A DNA stretch of 14,637 bases from positions 1 to 14,637 of the forward strand of contig JALULO010000046.1 in assembly GCA_027056215.1 (NCBI GenBank), read 5' to 3'. Below, one piece after another: positions 6,861 through 13,145 of the stretch. The stretch is from Campylobacterales bacterium. GTDB lineage: Bacteria; Campylobacterota; Campylobacteria; Campylobacterales; QNZT01. The first letter of the stretch is position 1; each line of letters opens with the position of its first letter. The notes under the pieces are model-generated. The model was not told the DNA's origin, ran no database searches, and saw only the letters and a program-made list of their open reading frames with translations. The translations under genes were made by a program, and so were the position numbers.

Positions 6861-7264
6861 CGTAGATATTCTATAGGTACTTTGATGATGTTTTTGTTGA
6901 GTTTACTAAAGTTTTCATGGTCGTTTTCAAGGTCTATTTTATAGTTGTTTAGTTGGTCATGAAGTAGTAAAAACCATTCAATCAAGGCTTCACTAGCAGC
7001 TCCTTGTAACTCTCTACACTCTTGTAGTATCTCTTCTGCAAGTACAGTGATCTTATGTATAGGTGTTATCTTCAGATAAGCACTGGCTGATTTGATCGTA
7101 TGAAACATACGAAAAAGTTCGTTGATTTTGTTTGCAAAAGTAGATGGATTTTCCAAAGAGATGATTAACTTTTCCATAACGCCAATCATCGAGCTATAGT
7201 GATTTAAAAACTCTTCAACTATCTCATACTCAAATTCACCTTCCAACTCTTTATAGACACCCAT
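6857..7264 (-). CDS. histidine phosphotransfer (HPt) domain protein
   Basis: A 135-aa cytoplasmic protein made almost entirely of one helical HPt domain. The phosphorylatable His55 lies in ELFRMFHTIKSASAYLKI, matching the 'HtiKg.a..lg' motif of HPt and CheA P1 domains. Such proteins relay phosphate between a hybrid kinase and a response regulator. Neither a receiver nor a kinase domain is attached, so it is a stand-alone relay. The ATG overlaps the stop of the upstream 37-aa ORF (TGATG). AAGG at 7271-7274 provides a ribosome binding site 6 nt away. It is the last gene of the ileS operon; its signalling partners are not visible. The kinase at the left edge is 6 kb away and is not clearly linked. 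Confidence 0.82.
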   Translation of the reverse strand: MGVYKELEGEFEYEIVEEFLNHYSSMIGVMEKLIISLENPSTFANKINELFRMFHTIKSASAYLKITPIHKITVLAEEILQECRELQGAASEALIEWFLLLHDQLNNYKIDLENDHENFSKLNKNIIKVPIEYLR

Positions 7265-7377
7265 CAGTCACCTTTTCTTAACTTCACCAAAAAGATACCC
7301 ATAGCCGTAAGCACTAAAATAACGGCTATGGTTTGAAAGACAAAGCTAAGTTCTATAGGTTGTGCAAGATCAGGCAT
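7264..7377 (-). CDS. 37-aa single-helix membrane protein
   Basis: A very short gene between ileS and the HPt gene. It begins MPDLAQPIELSFVFQTIA, continues VILVLTAMGIFLV as a membrane helix and ends KLRKGD. That charge pattern predicts an N-outside, C-inside topology by the positive-inside rule. Its ATG overlaps the ileS stop as TGATG, and its own TGA overlaps the next ATG as TGATG, so all three should be translationally coupled. A weak AAAGG lies at 7388-7392, 10 nt before the start. The double overlap is the main argument that it is real. No family was recognised; it could also be a coupling leader with no function of its own. Confidence 0.65.
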   Translation of the reverse strand: MPDLAQPIELSFVFQTIAVILVLTAMGIFLVKLRKGD

Positions 7378-10121
7378 CAGTTGACAACCTTTGCACATCT
7401 TTGGCAAAGTGTCTCTTCATCAGTACTATTTTGTTTCCAGCATCGTGGGCATTTTGCTTTTTGGCTCAACAAGATTGTAAAAGTATCCCCCTCAACTTCA
7501 AATGAAGCAACTTCTTCACCATCAAGATCTTTAGCAACTTCACTCACAGTAAACCAATCTTGTGCATCTACAGGATCAAGTTTTTCAATCGATGTAGCGT
7601 CTGTTTTGATAGCGAGTTCTAGTGTTGCTTTGATCTTTTTCTCTTTTTTAAGTCCATCAACAAGCTCAAAAAACTTTTCACGTGCTTCAACCATGTACGC
7701 TTCATCAAAAGCACTTTCAACATCTGGTAGAGCATGATATACTAAGTCAAAGACATCTGTTGCCTCTTTTTTCAAAACAGCAGGGGCATACTCTAAAATC
7801 TCATCAACCGTATAAGTAAGCACAGGTGCTAAAAATGTCAGCATACGCTCTGCAATCAATGCCATCGCACTTTGAGAAGAGCGTCTGATAGGATCATCTT
7901 TTGCATTGCAATAAAGACGATCTTTAGAGATATCCATATGAATACCACTCAACTCTACAGTGATAAAGTGATTGATCAAAGAGAGTGCTTTGGAAAAGTC
8001 ATAGTTTTGAAAGTGCATATCCGCTTCGTCAAATACTTTTTTGGCTTTTGCCAAAATCCAACGATCCATCTCTCCCATATCTTTGATATCCATGATCGTT
8101 TCAAGATCGTTTATGTTTGCTAGTAAAAAGCGTAAAGTATTTCTTGTTTTTCGGTACTGTTCAGCCACTTGTTTGAGGATATCATCACCGATTTTTAGAT
8201 CATTTTGATAGTCACTAAGTGCTACCCAAAGACGGATGATCTCTACACCATACTGTTTTGCTACTTTATCAGGTGCGACAACATTGCCTTTGGATTTACT
8301 CATCTTCTCACCTTTGGCATCGTTTGTGAAACCGTGTGTAACAAGATTGTTAAAAGGACTGATACCATTGATCGCAGAACTGACTATCAAAGAGCTTTGA
8401 AACCAACCTCTGTGTTGATCACTTCCCTCTAAATACATATCTGCTGGGTATGCGCCTGCATCGTATTCGCGAGACTGTAGGACAGCTTTCCATGTTGAGC
8501 CACTGTCAAACCAGACATCGAGGATATCAGTTACTTTTTCCAAATCATCAGGATTGTGACCAGATCCAGGATAGAGTAGTTCTTTGATCTCCATATCCCA
8601 CCAAGCATCTGTTCCTTTTTGTTCAAAGATCATGGCAAGGAAGTTTAGTACTTTTTCATCGAGGATCACTTCACCTGTTTTTTTATCTCTGAAAAAAGCG
8701 ATCGGAACACCCCAGTCACGTTGTCTTGAGATACACCAGTCCGGGCGATTTTCGATCATGGAAGAGAGGCGGTTTTTAGAAGCTGGAGGAGAAAAAGTGA
8801 TGTTGTCTATATTTTCCATAGCTCTTTGGCGTAGTGTTTTACCATCTTCTTCTTGATCCATTGCGATAAACCATTGTCTAGTTGCACGGTAGATAACGGG
8901 TTTATGGGTTCTCCAGCAAAATGGATACGAGTGGGTAAACTTACTCATCTTTAAAAGTTTATCACCCAAAAGTTCTAAAATCTGTTCATTTGACTTGAAG
9001 ATATGTGTACCGACAAACGTTTCAGGATTTGGAAGTAGCTTTTCTCTCACAACTGTTTCATCAAAAAGCCCTCTGTCATCCACTGGCATGATCACATCAA
9101 GGTTGTATTTGAGTCCGACACGGTAATCATCTTCACCATGACCTGGTGCAGTGTGCACACAACCACTACCGCCATCCATCAAGACATGCTCGCCTAAAAG
9201 GATTTGGGATTTTCTGTTGTTAAGTGGGTTGATAGCAAAAAGATTTTCCAGTTGTGTGGCAGGGATCGTTTTTATGATATCACCGCTGATTACCTCTTCT
9301 TCTTTGAGTATCGCATAGCGTTTTTTTGCAACGATATAGCCATCGCTGGTTAAAACATACGCTTCTTCAGGATTTAACGAGATACCCATATTTGCCGGTA
9401 GGGTCCATGGTGTAGTTGTCCAGATGACCAAAGCACCCTCATTGATAGCAAGTTTTTCTTTTGCCTCATCATCAAGGTTAAATGCAACGTAGATAGAGTA
9501 GTCTTCTTTATCTTCATACTCAACCTCTGCTTCCGCTAGTGCTGTTTGTGCAGCCCATGACCAGTAAACCGGTTTGCTACGTTCGATCAAAAGTCCCTTT
9601 TTAGCGATATCACACAAAGAACGGTAGATATCTGCTTCAAAAGGAAACTTCATCGTAAGATAAGGATTTTTCCAATCTGCTACGATGCCAAGAGCGCGAA
9701 ATTCGCTTTTTTGGATGTCAACAAACTTTTGTGCATGTTCACGACACAATCTTCTGATCGTACTTTTTGGAAGATCTTTTTTCTTCGCTCCAAGTTTCTT
9801 TTCAACTTGCTGCTCGATAGGAAGCCCATGACAATCCCAACCCGGTGTAAAACGGATATCCTCACCTCTAAAATAATGTGACTTTATAACGATATCTTTG
9901 AGAACTTTATTGAGTGCGTGACCGATGTGGATATTGCCATTGGCATAAGGCGGTCCATCGTGAAGTGTGAAAGCCTTCGCACCTTTATGTGCAGTCGTCA
10001 TCTTTTTATAAACATCTTTTTCTTCAAACCACTTAGCATAGCGTTTAGGTTCATTTTGTGGAAGATTTCCTCTCATGGGGAAGTTCGTTTTAGGTAAAAG
10101 TAGGGTATCTTTGTAGTCCAT
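7377..10121 (-). CDS. ileS: isoleucyl-tRNA synthetase
   Basis: Charges tRNA-Ile with isoleucine in the cytoplasm and edits mischarged valine. The 914 aa are of typical bacterial length. The class I signatures are HIGH at 65-68 (DGPPYANGNIHIGHAL) and KMSKS at 606-610 (GEKMSKSKGN). The CP1 editing domain contains WTTTPWTLPANMG and GSGCVHTAPGHGEDDY. FTPGWDCHGLPIE and the downstream DVWFDSGSTW are also typical of IleS. A C-terminal zinc knuckle uses Cys891, 894, 906 and 909 (CPRCW and CQRC). The ribosome binding site AAGGA (10133-10137) is 11 nt from the ATG, rather far. The gene is divergent from the cinA-like gene and leads a three-gene operon. Confidence 0.98.
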   Translation of the reverse strand: MDYKDTLLLPKTNFPMRGNLPQNEPKRYAKWFEEKDVYKKMTTAHKGAKAFTLHDGPPYANGNIHIGHALNKVLKDIVIKSHYFRGEDIRFTPGWDCHGLPIEQQVEKKLGAKKKDLPKSTIRRLCREHAQKFVDIQKSEFRALGIVADWKNPYLTMKFPFEADIYRSLCDIAKKGLLIERSKPVYWSWAAQTALAEAEVEYEDKEDYSIYVAFNLDDEAKEKLAINEGALVIWTTTPWTLPANMGISLNPEEAYVLTSDGYIVAKKRYAILKEEEVISGDIIKTIPATQLENLFAINPLNNRKSQILLGEHVLMDGGSGCVHTAPGHGEDDYRVGLKYNLDVIMPVDDRGLFDETVVREKLLPNPETFVGTHIFKSNEQILELLGDKLLKMSKFTHSYPFCWRTHKPVIYRATRQWFIAMDQEEDGKTLRQRAMENIDNITFSPPASKNRLSSMIENRPDWCISRQRDWGVPIAFFRDKKTGEVILDEKVLNFLAMIFEQKGTDAWWDMEIKELLYPGSGHNPDDLEKVTDILDVWFDSGSTWKAVLQSREYDAGAYPADMYLEGSDQHRGWFQSSLIVSSAINGISPFNNLVTHGFTNDAKGEKMSKSKGNVVAPDKVAKQYGVEIIRLWVALSDYQNDLKIGDDILKQVAEQYRKTRNTLRFLLANINDLETIMDIKDMGEMDRWILAKAKKVFDEADMHFQNYDFSKALSLINHFITVELSGIHMDISKDRLYCNAKDDPIRRSSQSAMALIAERMLTFLAPVLTYTVDEILEYAPAVLKKEATDVFDLVYHALPDVESAFDEAYMVEAREKFFELVDGLKKEKKIKATLELAIKTDATSIEKLDPVDAQDWFTVSEVAKDLDGEEVASFEVEGDTFTILLSQKAKCPRCWKQNSTDEETLCQRCAKVVN

Positions 10122-10175
10122 TGTGGTATCAATCCTTCTTACAATATAATATTTTCAAAGTGACAAAAGTCGTAC

Positions 10176-10208
10176 GTATCCAAATATTTAGCGCGGATTG
10201 TATCCAAA
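10176..10208. repeat. 9-bp direct repeat between ileS and cinA-like gene
   Basis: GTATCCAAA occurs at 10176-10184 and again at 10200-10208, 24 bp apart. It lies in the 133-bp divergent intergenic region, upstream of the cinA-like -10 boxes. It might be a pair of operator half-sites, or chance in AT-rich DNA. Confidence 0.35.
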
Positions 10209-10215
10209 AAGCCCT

Positions 10216-10228
10216 TATAATGTATAAT
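10216..10228 (+). promoter_or_regulatory. two TATAAT boxes for the cinA-like gene
   Basis: TATAAT occurs at 10216-10221 and 10223-10228, overlapping in reach. Either gives a leader of about 20-30 nt before the ATG at 10255 and its AGGA site (10245-10248). No -35 box lies at 17 nt from either. Confidence 0.45.
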
Positions 10229-10254
10229 ACGCCATTTAAAAAATAGGATCAATC

Positions 10255-11361
10255 ATGAAAAATGCTTTAGTCGTCATCGATGATACACTCCATCATCATA
10301 AAACCTTCTTGTCCTATGTCACAAGAGAGATAGAACAAAAAGCAGGTGAGATTGATACATACTATCTCATCAAAAAATCAGATGGCGACATCATCTCTGT
10401 TCTTGAATCCGTCATCAGTGAGCATAAAAATGTCTTTCTTGTCACTTCTGAAGATTTTTCATTTGTCAGTAAAGTGATCGCCACGATTTGTCATGATGGG
10501 CTTGTACTCAAAGAGGGGATGCTTATTCCCATGAAAGCCGAGCACTATACAAAAAAGAGTTTTCTCATACACAAAGGCAAAAGCGATATCAACGTACTTC
10601 ATGTAGACCCAGTCCAAAGTATGCCAAAGTTTTGGGTATCTAACCAAGATATCATATTTTCATGTTATCTGTTAGGAGTAAAAGAACAAAAAAAGTTAGA
10701 GTCATTTTTCACACAGACAGAGATGCGTTATGAAAAGATACAACTTATCGATGGATTTTTCTTCTACAAAGCATACGGCATCCACCAATCACAAAAAAAG
10801 ACATTGGAGAATATGATTGAACTCTATTTGTCAGATAGTGTGCTTATAGGTGATGATGTTTCAAAAATCATATGTGAACAACTCATAGCTGAGCAAAAAA
10901 CCATCACTTGTGCTGAAAGTTGTACAGGCGGTATGCTTGCAAGTGAGATCGTCAAAAACAGTGGCGTAAGCACTATCTTTGCTGGAAGTGTCGTAACCTA
11001 TGCAAACGAGATAAAAGAAAATCTCATAGGTGTCAAAAAAAGCACCCTCAAAAGATACGGAGCAGTGAGCAATGCATGTGTCAAAGAGATGTTGGAAGGT
11101 GTGATGGAAAAGTTTGATGCAGATTTTTCTCTAGCAGTGAGTGGTATCGCTGGACCAACAGGTGGAAGTGTACAAAAACCAGTTGGAACTGTCTATGTTG
11201 GAGCAAAAAGTAGGGGATTTGACATGAAAATACAAAAACTTTCACTAAAAGGTGATAGAACGTATATCCGTCAACAGTCGGTATTATGGGCGTTGAAACT
11301 ACTTTTGCAAAGCAATCGTAAATTTTTTTTCAAAAAAGTCTCAAAAACCCTTGACAAGTAA
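10255..11361 (+). CDS. CinA-family protein, nicotinamide-nucleotide amidase domain
   Basis: The C-terminal half (about 195-355) is a clear PncC/CinA-C domain, which converts nicotinamide mononucleotide to nicotinate mononucleotide and ammonia. It has the motif AESCTGG at 220-226 with the catalytic Ser222, then GSVVTYANEIKENLIGV, GAVSNACV and SGIAGPTGG. The N-terminal half (about 1-190) sits where full CinA has its MoaB-like ADP-ribose pyrophosphatase domain. It is very divergent, and I do not see the expected GGLGPT motif; VFLVTSEDFSF stands near that position. That half may be inactive or do something else. The total of 368 aa is shorter than the usual roughly 410. The start is supported by AGGA at 10245-10248. 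The -35 box of the tRNA promoter lies in its last codons. Confidence 0.85.
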   Translation: MKNALVVIDDTLHHHKTFLSYVTREIEQKAGEIDTYYLIKKSDGDIISVLESVISEHKNVFLVTSEDFSFVSKVIATICHDGLVLKEGMLIPMKAEHYTKKSFLIHKGKSDINVLHVDPVQSMPKFWVSNQDIIFSCYLLGVKEQKKLESFFTQTEMRYEKIQLIDGFFFYKAYGIHQSQKKTLENMIELYLSDSVLIGDDVSKIICEQLIAEQKTITCAESCTGGMLASEIVKNSGVSTIFAGSVVTYANEIKENLIGVKKSTLKRYGAVSNACVKEMLEGVMEKFDADFSLAVSGIAGPTGGSVQKPVGTVYVGAKSRGFDMKIQKLSLKGDRTYIRQQSVLWALKLLLQSNRKFFFKKVSKTLDK

Positions 11362-11379
11362 GAAGTTTTTGTATATAAT
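11351..11379 (+). promoter_or_regulatory. consensus sigma-70 promoter for the tRNA cluster
   Basis: TTGACA (11351-11356), a 17-nt spacer, and TATAAT (11374-11379) make a perfect consensus promoter. The -35 overlaps the final Leu-Asp-Lys codons and stop region of the cinA-like gene. Transcription should start near 11386, about 70 nt before tRNA-Lys. It is by far the strongest promoter sequence in the window, as expected for stable RNA. Confidence 0.85.
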
Positions 11380-11455
11380 TTCACCTCACTTGCACAGGAA
11401 GACAAGCTTTTTTATCCAAAAAGCCCCCTGAAAGTAAAGTGTTTTTTATAAAGTT

Positions 11456-11531
11456 GACCCGTTAGCTCAGCCGGTAGAGCATCTCCCTTTTAAGGAGGTG
11501 GCCGTTGGTTCGAATCCAACACGGGTCACCA
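11456..11531 (+). tRNA. tRNA-Lys (anticodon TTT)
   Basis: The acceptor GACCCGT pairs with ACGGGTC. The anticodon stem TCTCC/GGAGG closes the loop CTTTTAA, with TTT at 11489-11491. The T arm is GTTGG-TTCGAAT-CCAAC. The discriminator is A and the CCA is encoded (11529-11531). First gene after the strong promoter. Confidence 0.97.
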
Positions 11532-11583
11532 TTTCATTGTTCTTTATTAAAGTCAGTGAGGTTTTTATCGATAAGATATATAT

Positions 11584-11659
11584 GACCCCATCGTCTAGTG
11601 GCCCAGGACCCCGCCCTTTCACGGCGGTAACAGGGGTTCAAATCCCCTTGGGGTCGCCA
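11584..11659 (+). tRNA. tRNA-Glu (anticodon TTC)
   Basis: The acceptor GACCCCA pairs with TGGGGTC. The anticodon stem CCGCC/GGCGG closes the loop CTTTCAC, with TTC at 11618-11620. The T arm is AGGGG-TTCAAAT-CCCCT, the discriminator is G and the CCA is encoded. It lies 52 nt after tRNA-Lys. Confidence 0.96.
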
Positions 11660-11667
11660 TTTTTAGT

Positions 11668-11779
11668 TTGATTTGAGTCCTGGAAAATCAATCTTTACCT
11701 TTTGAATTTTTAATACTTCAAAAGGTCGCTTAGCAAGTAAGACCTTAAAAAACTTGCAGTTTTCCAAGGAATCCCTTGG
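11668..11779 (+). other. structured spacer between tRNA-Glu and tRNA-Val
   Basis: It contains several hairpins: TTGATTT/AAATCAA (11668-11674, 11685-11691), a 9-bp stem CCTTTTGAA/TTCAAAAGG (11698-11706, 11717-11725), and CCAAGG/CCTTGG (11764-11769, 11774-11779), the last including the first two bases of tRNA-Val. None has a clear T-tail, so they look like processing structures rather than terminators. Confidence 0.5.
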
Positions 11780-11788
11780 TCGCTTAGC
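11724..11788 (+). repeat. 11-bp direct repeat copying the 5' end of tRNA-Val
   Basis: GGTCGCTTAGC lies in the spacer at 11724-11734 and again as the first 11 bases of tRNA-Val (11778-11788). Similarity stops on both sides, so the upstream copy may be the stub of a lost tRNA gene or a small duplication. Confidence 0.6.
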
Positions 11789-11853
11789 TCAGTTGGTAGA
11801 GCGCCACCCTTACAAGGTGGATGTCACAAGTTCGAGTCTTGTAGCGACCACCA
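11778..11853 (+). tRNA. tRNA-Val (anticodon TAC)
   Basis: The acceptor GGTCGCT pairs with AGCGACC. The anticodon stem CCACC/GGTGG closes the loop CTTACAA, with TAC at 11811-11813. The T arm is ACAAG-TTCGAGT-CTTGT, the discriminator is A and the CCA is encoded (11851-11853). Confidence 0.97.
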
Positions 11854-11855
11854 TA

Positions 11856-11894
11856 ACTTTAAAGAGAGTGACACTTTAAAGTCTTTTTATTTTT
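11856..11894 (+). terminator. terminator-like hairpin between tRNA-Val and tRNA-Asp
   Basis: A 9-bp stem, ACTTTAAAG (11856-11864) and CTTTAAAGT (11874-11882), with a 9-nt loop is followed at once by CTTTTTATTTTT. The shape is that of an intrinsic terminator, although the stem is AT-rich. tRNA-Asp starts only 7 nt after it, so it may be leaky, or serve for RNA processing. Confidence 0.55.
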
Positions 11895-11900
11895 AAATGT

Positions 11901-11977
11901 GCGGCGGTAGTTTAGTTGGTTAGAATGCTGGCCTGTCACGCCGGAGGTCGCGAGTTCGAGTCTCGTCCGCCGCGCCA
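11901..11977 (+). tRNA. tRNA-Asp (anticodon GTC)
   Basis: The acceptor GCGGCGG pairs with CCGCCGC. The anticodon stem CTGGC/GCCGG closes the loop CTGTCAC, with GTC at 11935-11937. The T arm is CGAGT/TCGAGTCTCG-like, the discriminator is G and the CCA is encoded (11975-11977). Last tRNA of the cluster; a protein reading across it is spurious. Confidence 0.97.
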
Positions 11978-12163
11978 TTTAAAAACTCCAAAAATACTAC
12001 ATTTCAAAGTACTTCAAAAAATATCTTTATTGAACAAAAGTTACGCTTACGGAAATATACCTGTATCCGAACATCAAAGTTGCATCAAAACTTCTTAAAT
12101 AGACTAAACCTATGATAAACTTACGAGATATTATCGCACCAACTAAACACCAGAAAGAGAAAA
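11978..12163. other. intergenic region, tRNA-Asp to globin gene
   Basis: 186 AT-rich bases with no gene that I can support. No terminator with a T-run follows tRNA-Asp. A TATTAT at 12129-12134 could be a -10 box for the globin gene, without a matching -35. Confidence 0.4.
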
Positions 12164-12610
12164 ATGAAATTTAACAATTTTGCACCGATTATCGATGTGC
12201 CATTTGGACAACGCGCCGAAGTACAACGCCCTGTTCCCGAGTTCTACGCTACTATCGGCGAAGAAGGTGTCAGAGCGCTGGTCGACAGACACTACGAACT
12301 GCTCAAAGAGAGCGCCATACAAGACCTCTTCCCCGTCGAAGATCCCATAGAGTTTGCCGCAGCGAAGAAGCATGCAGCCGACTTCTTCATACAATTTTTG
12401 GGAGGACCGCCTTACTTCAACCAGTCACGTGGCGCACCGAGGATGGTGGGACGACACGCACCGTTTCGCATCACCCCAAGTGCCCGTCATGTCTGGCTGG
12501 AAACTTATGCCGTCGCACTCCAGGAAGTCGATGCAAACTCCGAGGCGATCAGCTCCTTTTGGAACTATCTCAACACCTTCTCCACATGGATGGTCAACAC
12601 ACCCGAGTGA
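12164..12610 (+). CDS. group II truncated haemoglobin
   Basis: A 148-aa cytoplasmic haem protein of the 2-on-2 globin fold; the family binds O2 or NO and is often linked to NO or oxygen stress. Family landmarks include Tyr44 in VDRHYELL (B10), FLGGPPYF (79-85) in the E helix-loop region, the proximal His98 in PRMVGRHAPF (the group II form is 'PRLR.RHapF'), and Trp111 in VWLETY (G8). The 25-residue N-terminal extension is polar. The start has only a weak AGAAAGAG upstream. GC is about 54%, with many C/G-ending codons (GTC, CGC, TTC, CTC), while neighbours are at about 34-40%. This suggests recent transfer from a higher-GC donor. Confidence 0.88.
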   Translation: MKFNNFAPIIDVPFGQRAEVQRPVPEFYATIGEEGVRALVDRHYELLKESAIQDLFPVEDPIEFAAAKKHAADFFIQFLGGPPYFNQSRGAPRMVGRHAPFRITPSARHVWLETYAVALQEVDANSEAISSFWNYLNTFSTWMVNTPE

Positions 12611-12732
12611 TGTGATACAGAGACGATAGCTGATGATGCAGAAATAACCAAAGAACCCTTGGCAAGAACCTCGAGGATACCTGATTCAGCGTCGTAGGTG
12701 AGATTTAATCTAATACAAATAAGTTTTTTCTG
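12565..12732 (-). pseudogene. possible coding remnant antisense to the globin 3' end
   Basis: The minus strand is open for 55 codons without a usable ATG. The part outside the globin gene reads LNLTYDAESGILEVLAKGSL then VISASSAIVSVS, with G-rich first codon positions. It ends abruptly where GC drops near 12700. It could be the broken end of a gene brought in with the globin. The family is not recognised, and chance is possible. Confidence 0.25.
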
Positions 12733-12815
12733 TTAAAATACTGAAATGTTGTAAACGAATTTTGTCTCTGACAATATCAAGTAATTTCTTTTTCGCACTA
12801 CAATCTTCTTTTTCT

Positions 12816-12882
12816 CAATAACACACAAAATGTTTGTTATTGCCTGTATGTGACAATTAACACGCACTTTGTATGTTATTTG
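12816..12882. repeat. two related imperfect palindromes in tandem
   Basis: The first (12816-12842) has 12-bp arms CAATAACACACA and TGTTTGTTATTG around AAA, with one mismatch. The second (12854-12882) has the matching but looser arms CAATTAACACGCA and TGTATGTTATTTG. The spacer is 11 bp and the period 38 bp. Each copy could form a hairpin or bind a dimeric protein. Confidence 0.7.
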
Positions 12883-12912
12883 GAAAATATTGGTTAAAAT
12901 CTGATTCTAAGT

Positions 12913-12941
12913 TTGAAACTATTTTAAGTTTTAGATATAAT
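12913..12941 (+). promoter_or_regulatory. promoter-like sequence upstream of the transposase
   Basis: TTGAAA (12913-12918), a 17-nt spacer and TATAAT (12936-12941). It would give a leader of about 200 nt before the transposase ATG. It stands in AT-rich DNA where such matches arise easily, so its use is uncertain. Confidence 0.4.
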
Positions 12942-13090
12942 ATTTTAATTTTACAAATGATTTCATTATGGACATTATTATCTTATATTTTTAGTATGTG
13001 ATAACTGTGGAATGGTGGGGTATTTTGTATATAGTGTTTGTTAATAAATAGTTAAATTAAGAATAAATTCAGGAATGAGCTTCCAGATAC

Positions 13091-13110
13091 ATTTCAAAAT
13101 GAAATATTTC
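13091..13110. repeat. overlapping short palindromes before the transposase
   Basis: ATTTCA-AAA-TGAAAT (13091-13105) overlaps the perfect palindrome GAAATATTTC (13101-13110), 36 bp before the transposase ATG. It may be an operator or a recognition hairpin of the element; no function is shown. Confidence 0.4.
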
Positions 13111-13145
13111 TTCAATTTTAGCACAATAAATGTTACAACTACAAC

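Larger units (their letters stand above)
12611..13145. other. 535-bp gene-free region before the transposase
   Basis: The first 90 bases keep the raised GC of the globin block (about 47%). From about 12705 the sequence falls to roughly 25-30% GC. It holds two related imperfect palindromes (12816-12882), a promoter-like pair (12913-12941) and overlapping small palindromes (13091-13110). I see no convincing gene; ATG-initiated frames are shorter than 20 codons and lack a ribosome binding site. The left boundary of the IS91-type element should lie somewhere in it. Confidence 0.6.

Noticed and set aside
7333..8856. Several plus-strand frames of 75-134 codons within the 3' half of ileS
   Set aside because: They lie wholly antisense to a gene with all IleS signatures, and their products are Ser- or Phe-rich without family motifs.
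10161..10166. TTGTCA on the minus strand as the -35 box of ileS
   Set aside because: The TATTAT and TATATT candidates lie only 9 to 12 nt away, too close for a sigma-70 promoter.
11406..11424. Hairpin GCTTTTT/AAAAAGC as a terminator for the cinA-like gene
   Set aside because: It is followed by a C-run, not T's, and lies downstream of the strong tRNA promoter, so it would block the tRNAs.
11916..12098. A 60-codon plus-strand frame starting MVRMLACHAGG
   Set aside because: It translates tRNA-Asp and its downstream spacer. This peptide is a familiar artefact of tRNA-Asp sequence.
12354..12629. A 91-codon plus-strand frame overlapping the globin gene in another frame
   Set aside because: It is Arg/Ser/Pro-rich, as expected for a shifted reading of a high-GC gene. 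The globin frame carries the haem-binding residues.
12950..13000. A 14-codon frame starting MISLWTLLS after the promoter-like sequence
   Set aside because: There is no ribosome binding site and it is very short in AT-rich DNA. Nothing but a chance frame can be argued.
12611..13145. CRISPR array or tRNA-derived attachment site
   Set aside because: Only two palindromic units with diverged sequence and an 11-bp spacer are present, and no copy of the tRNA-Asp 3' end is seen downstream.
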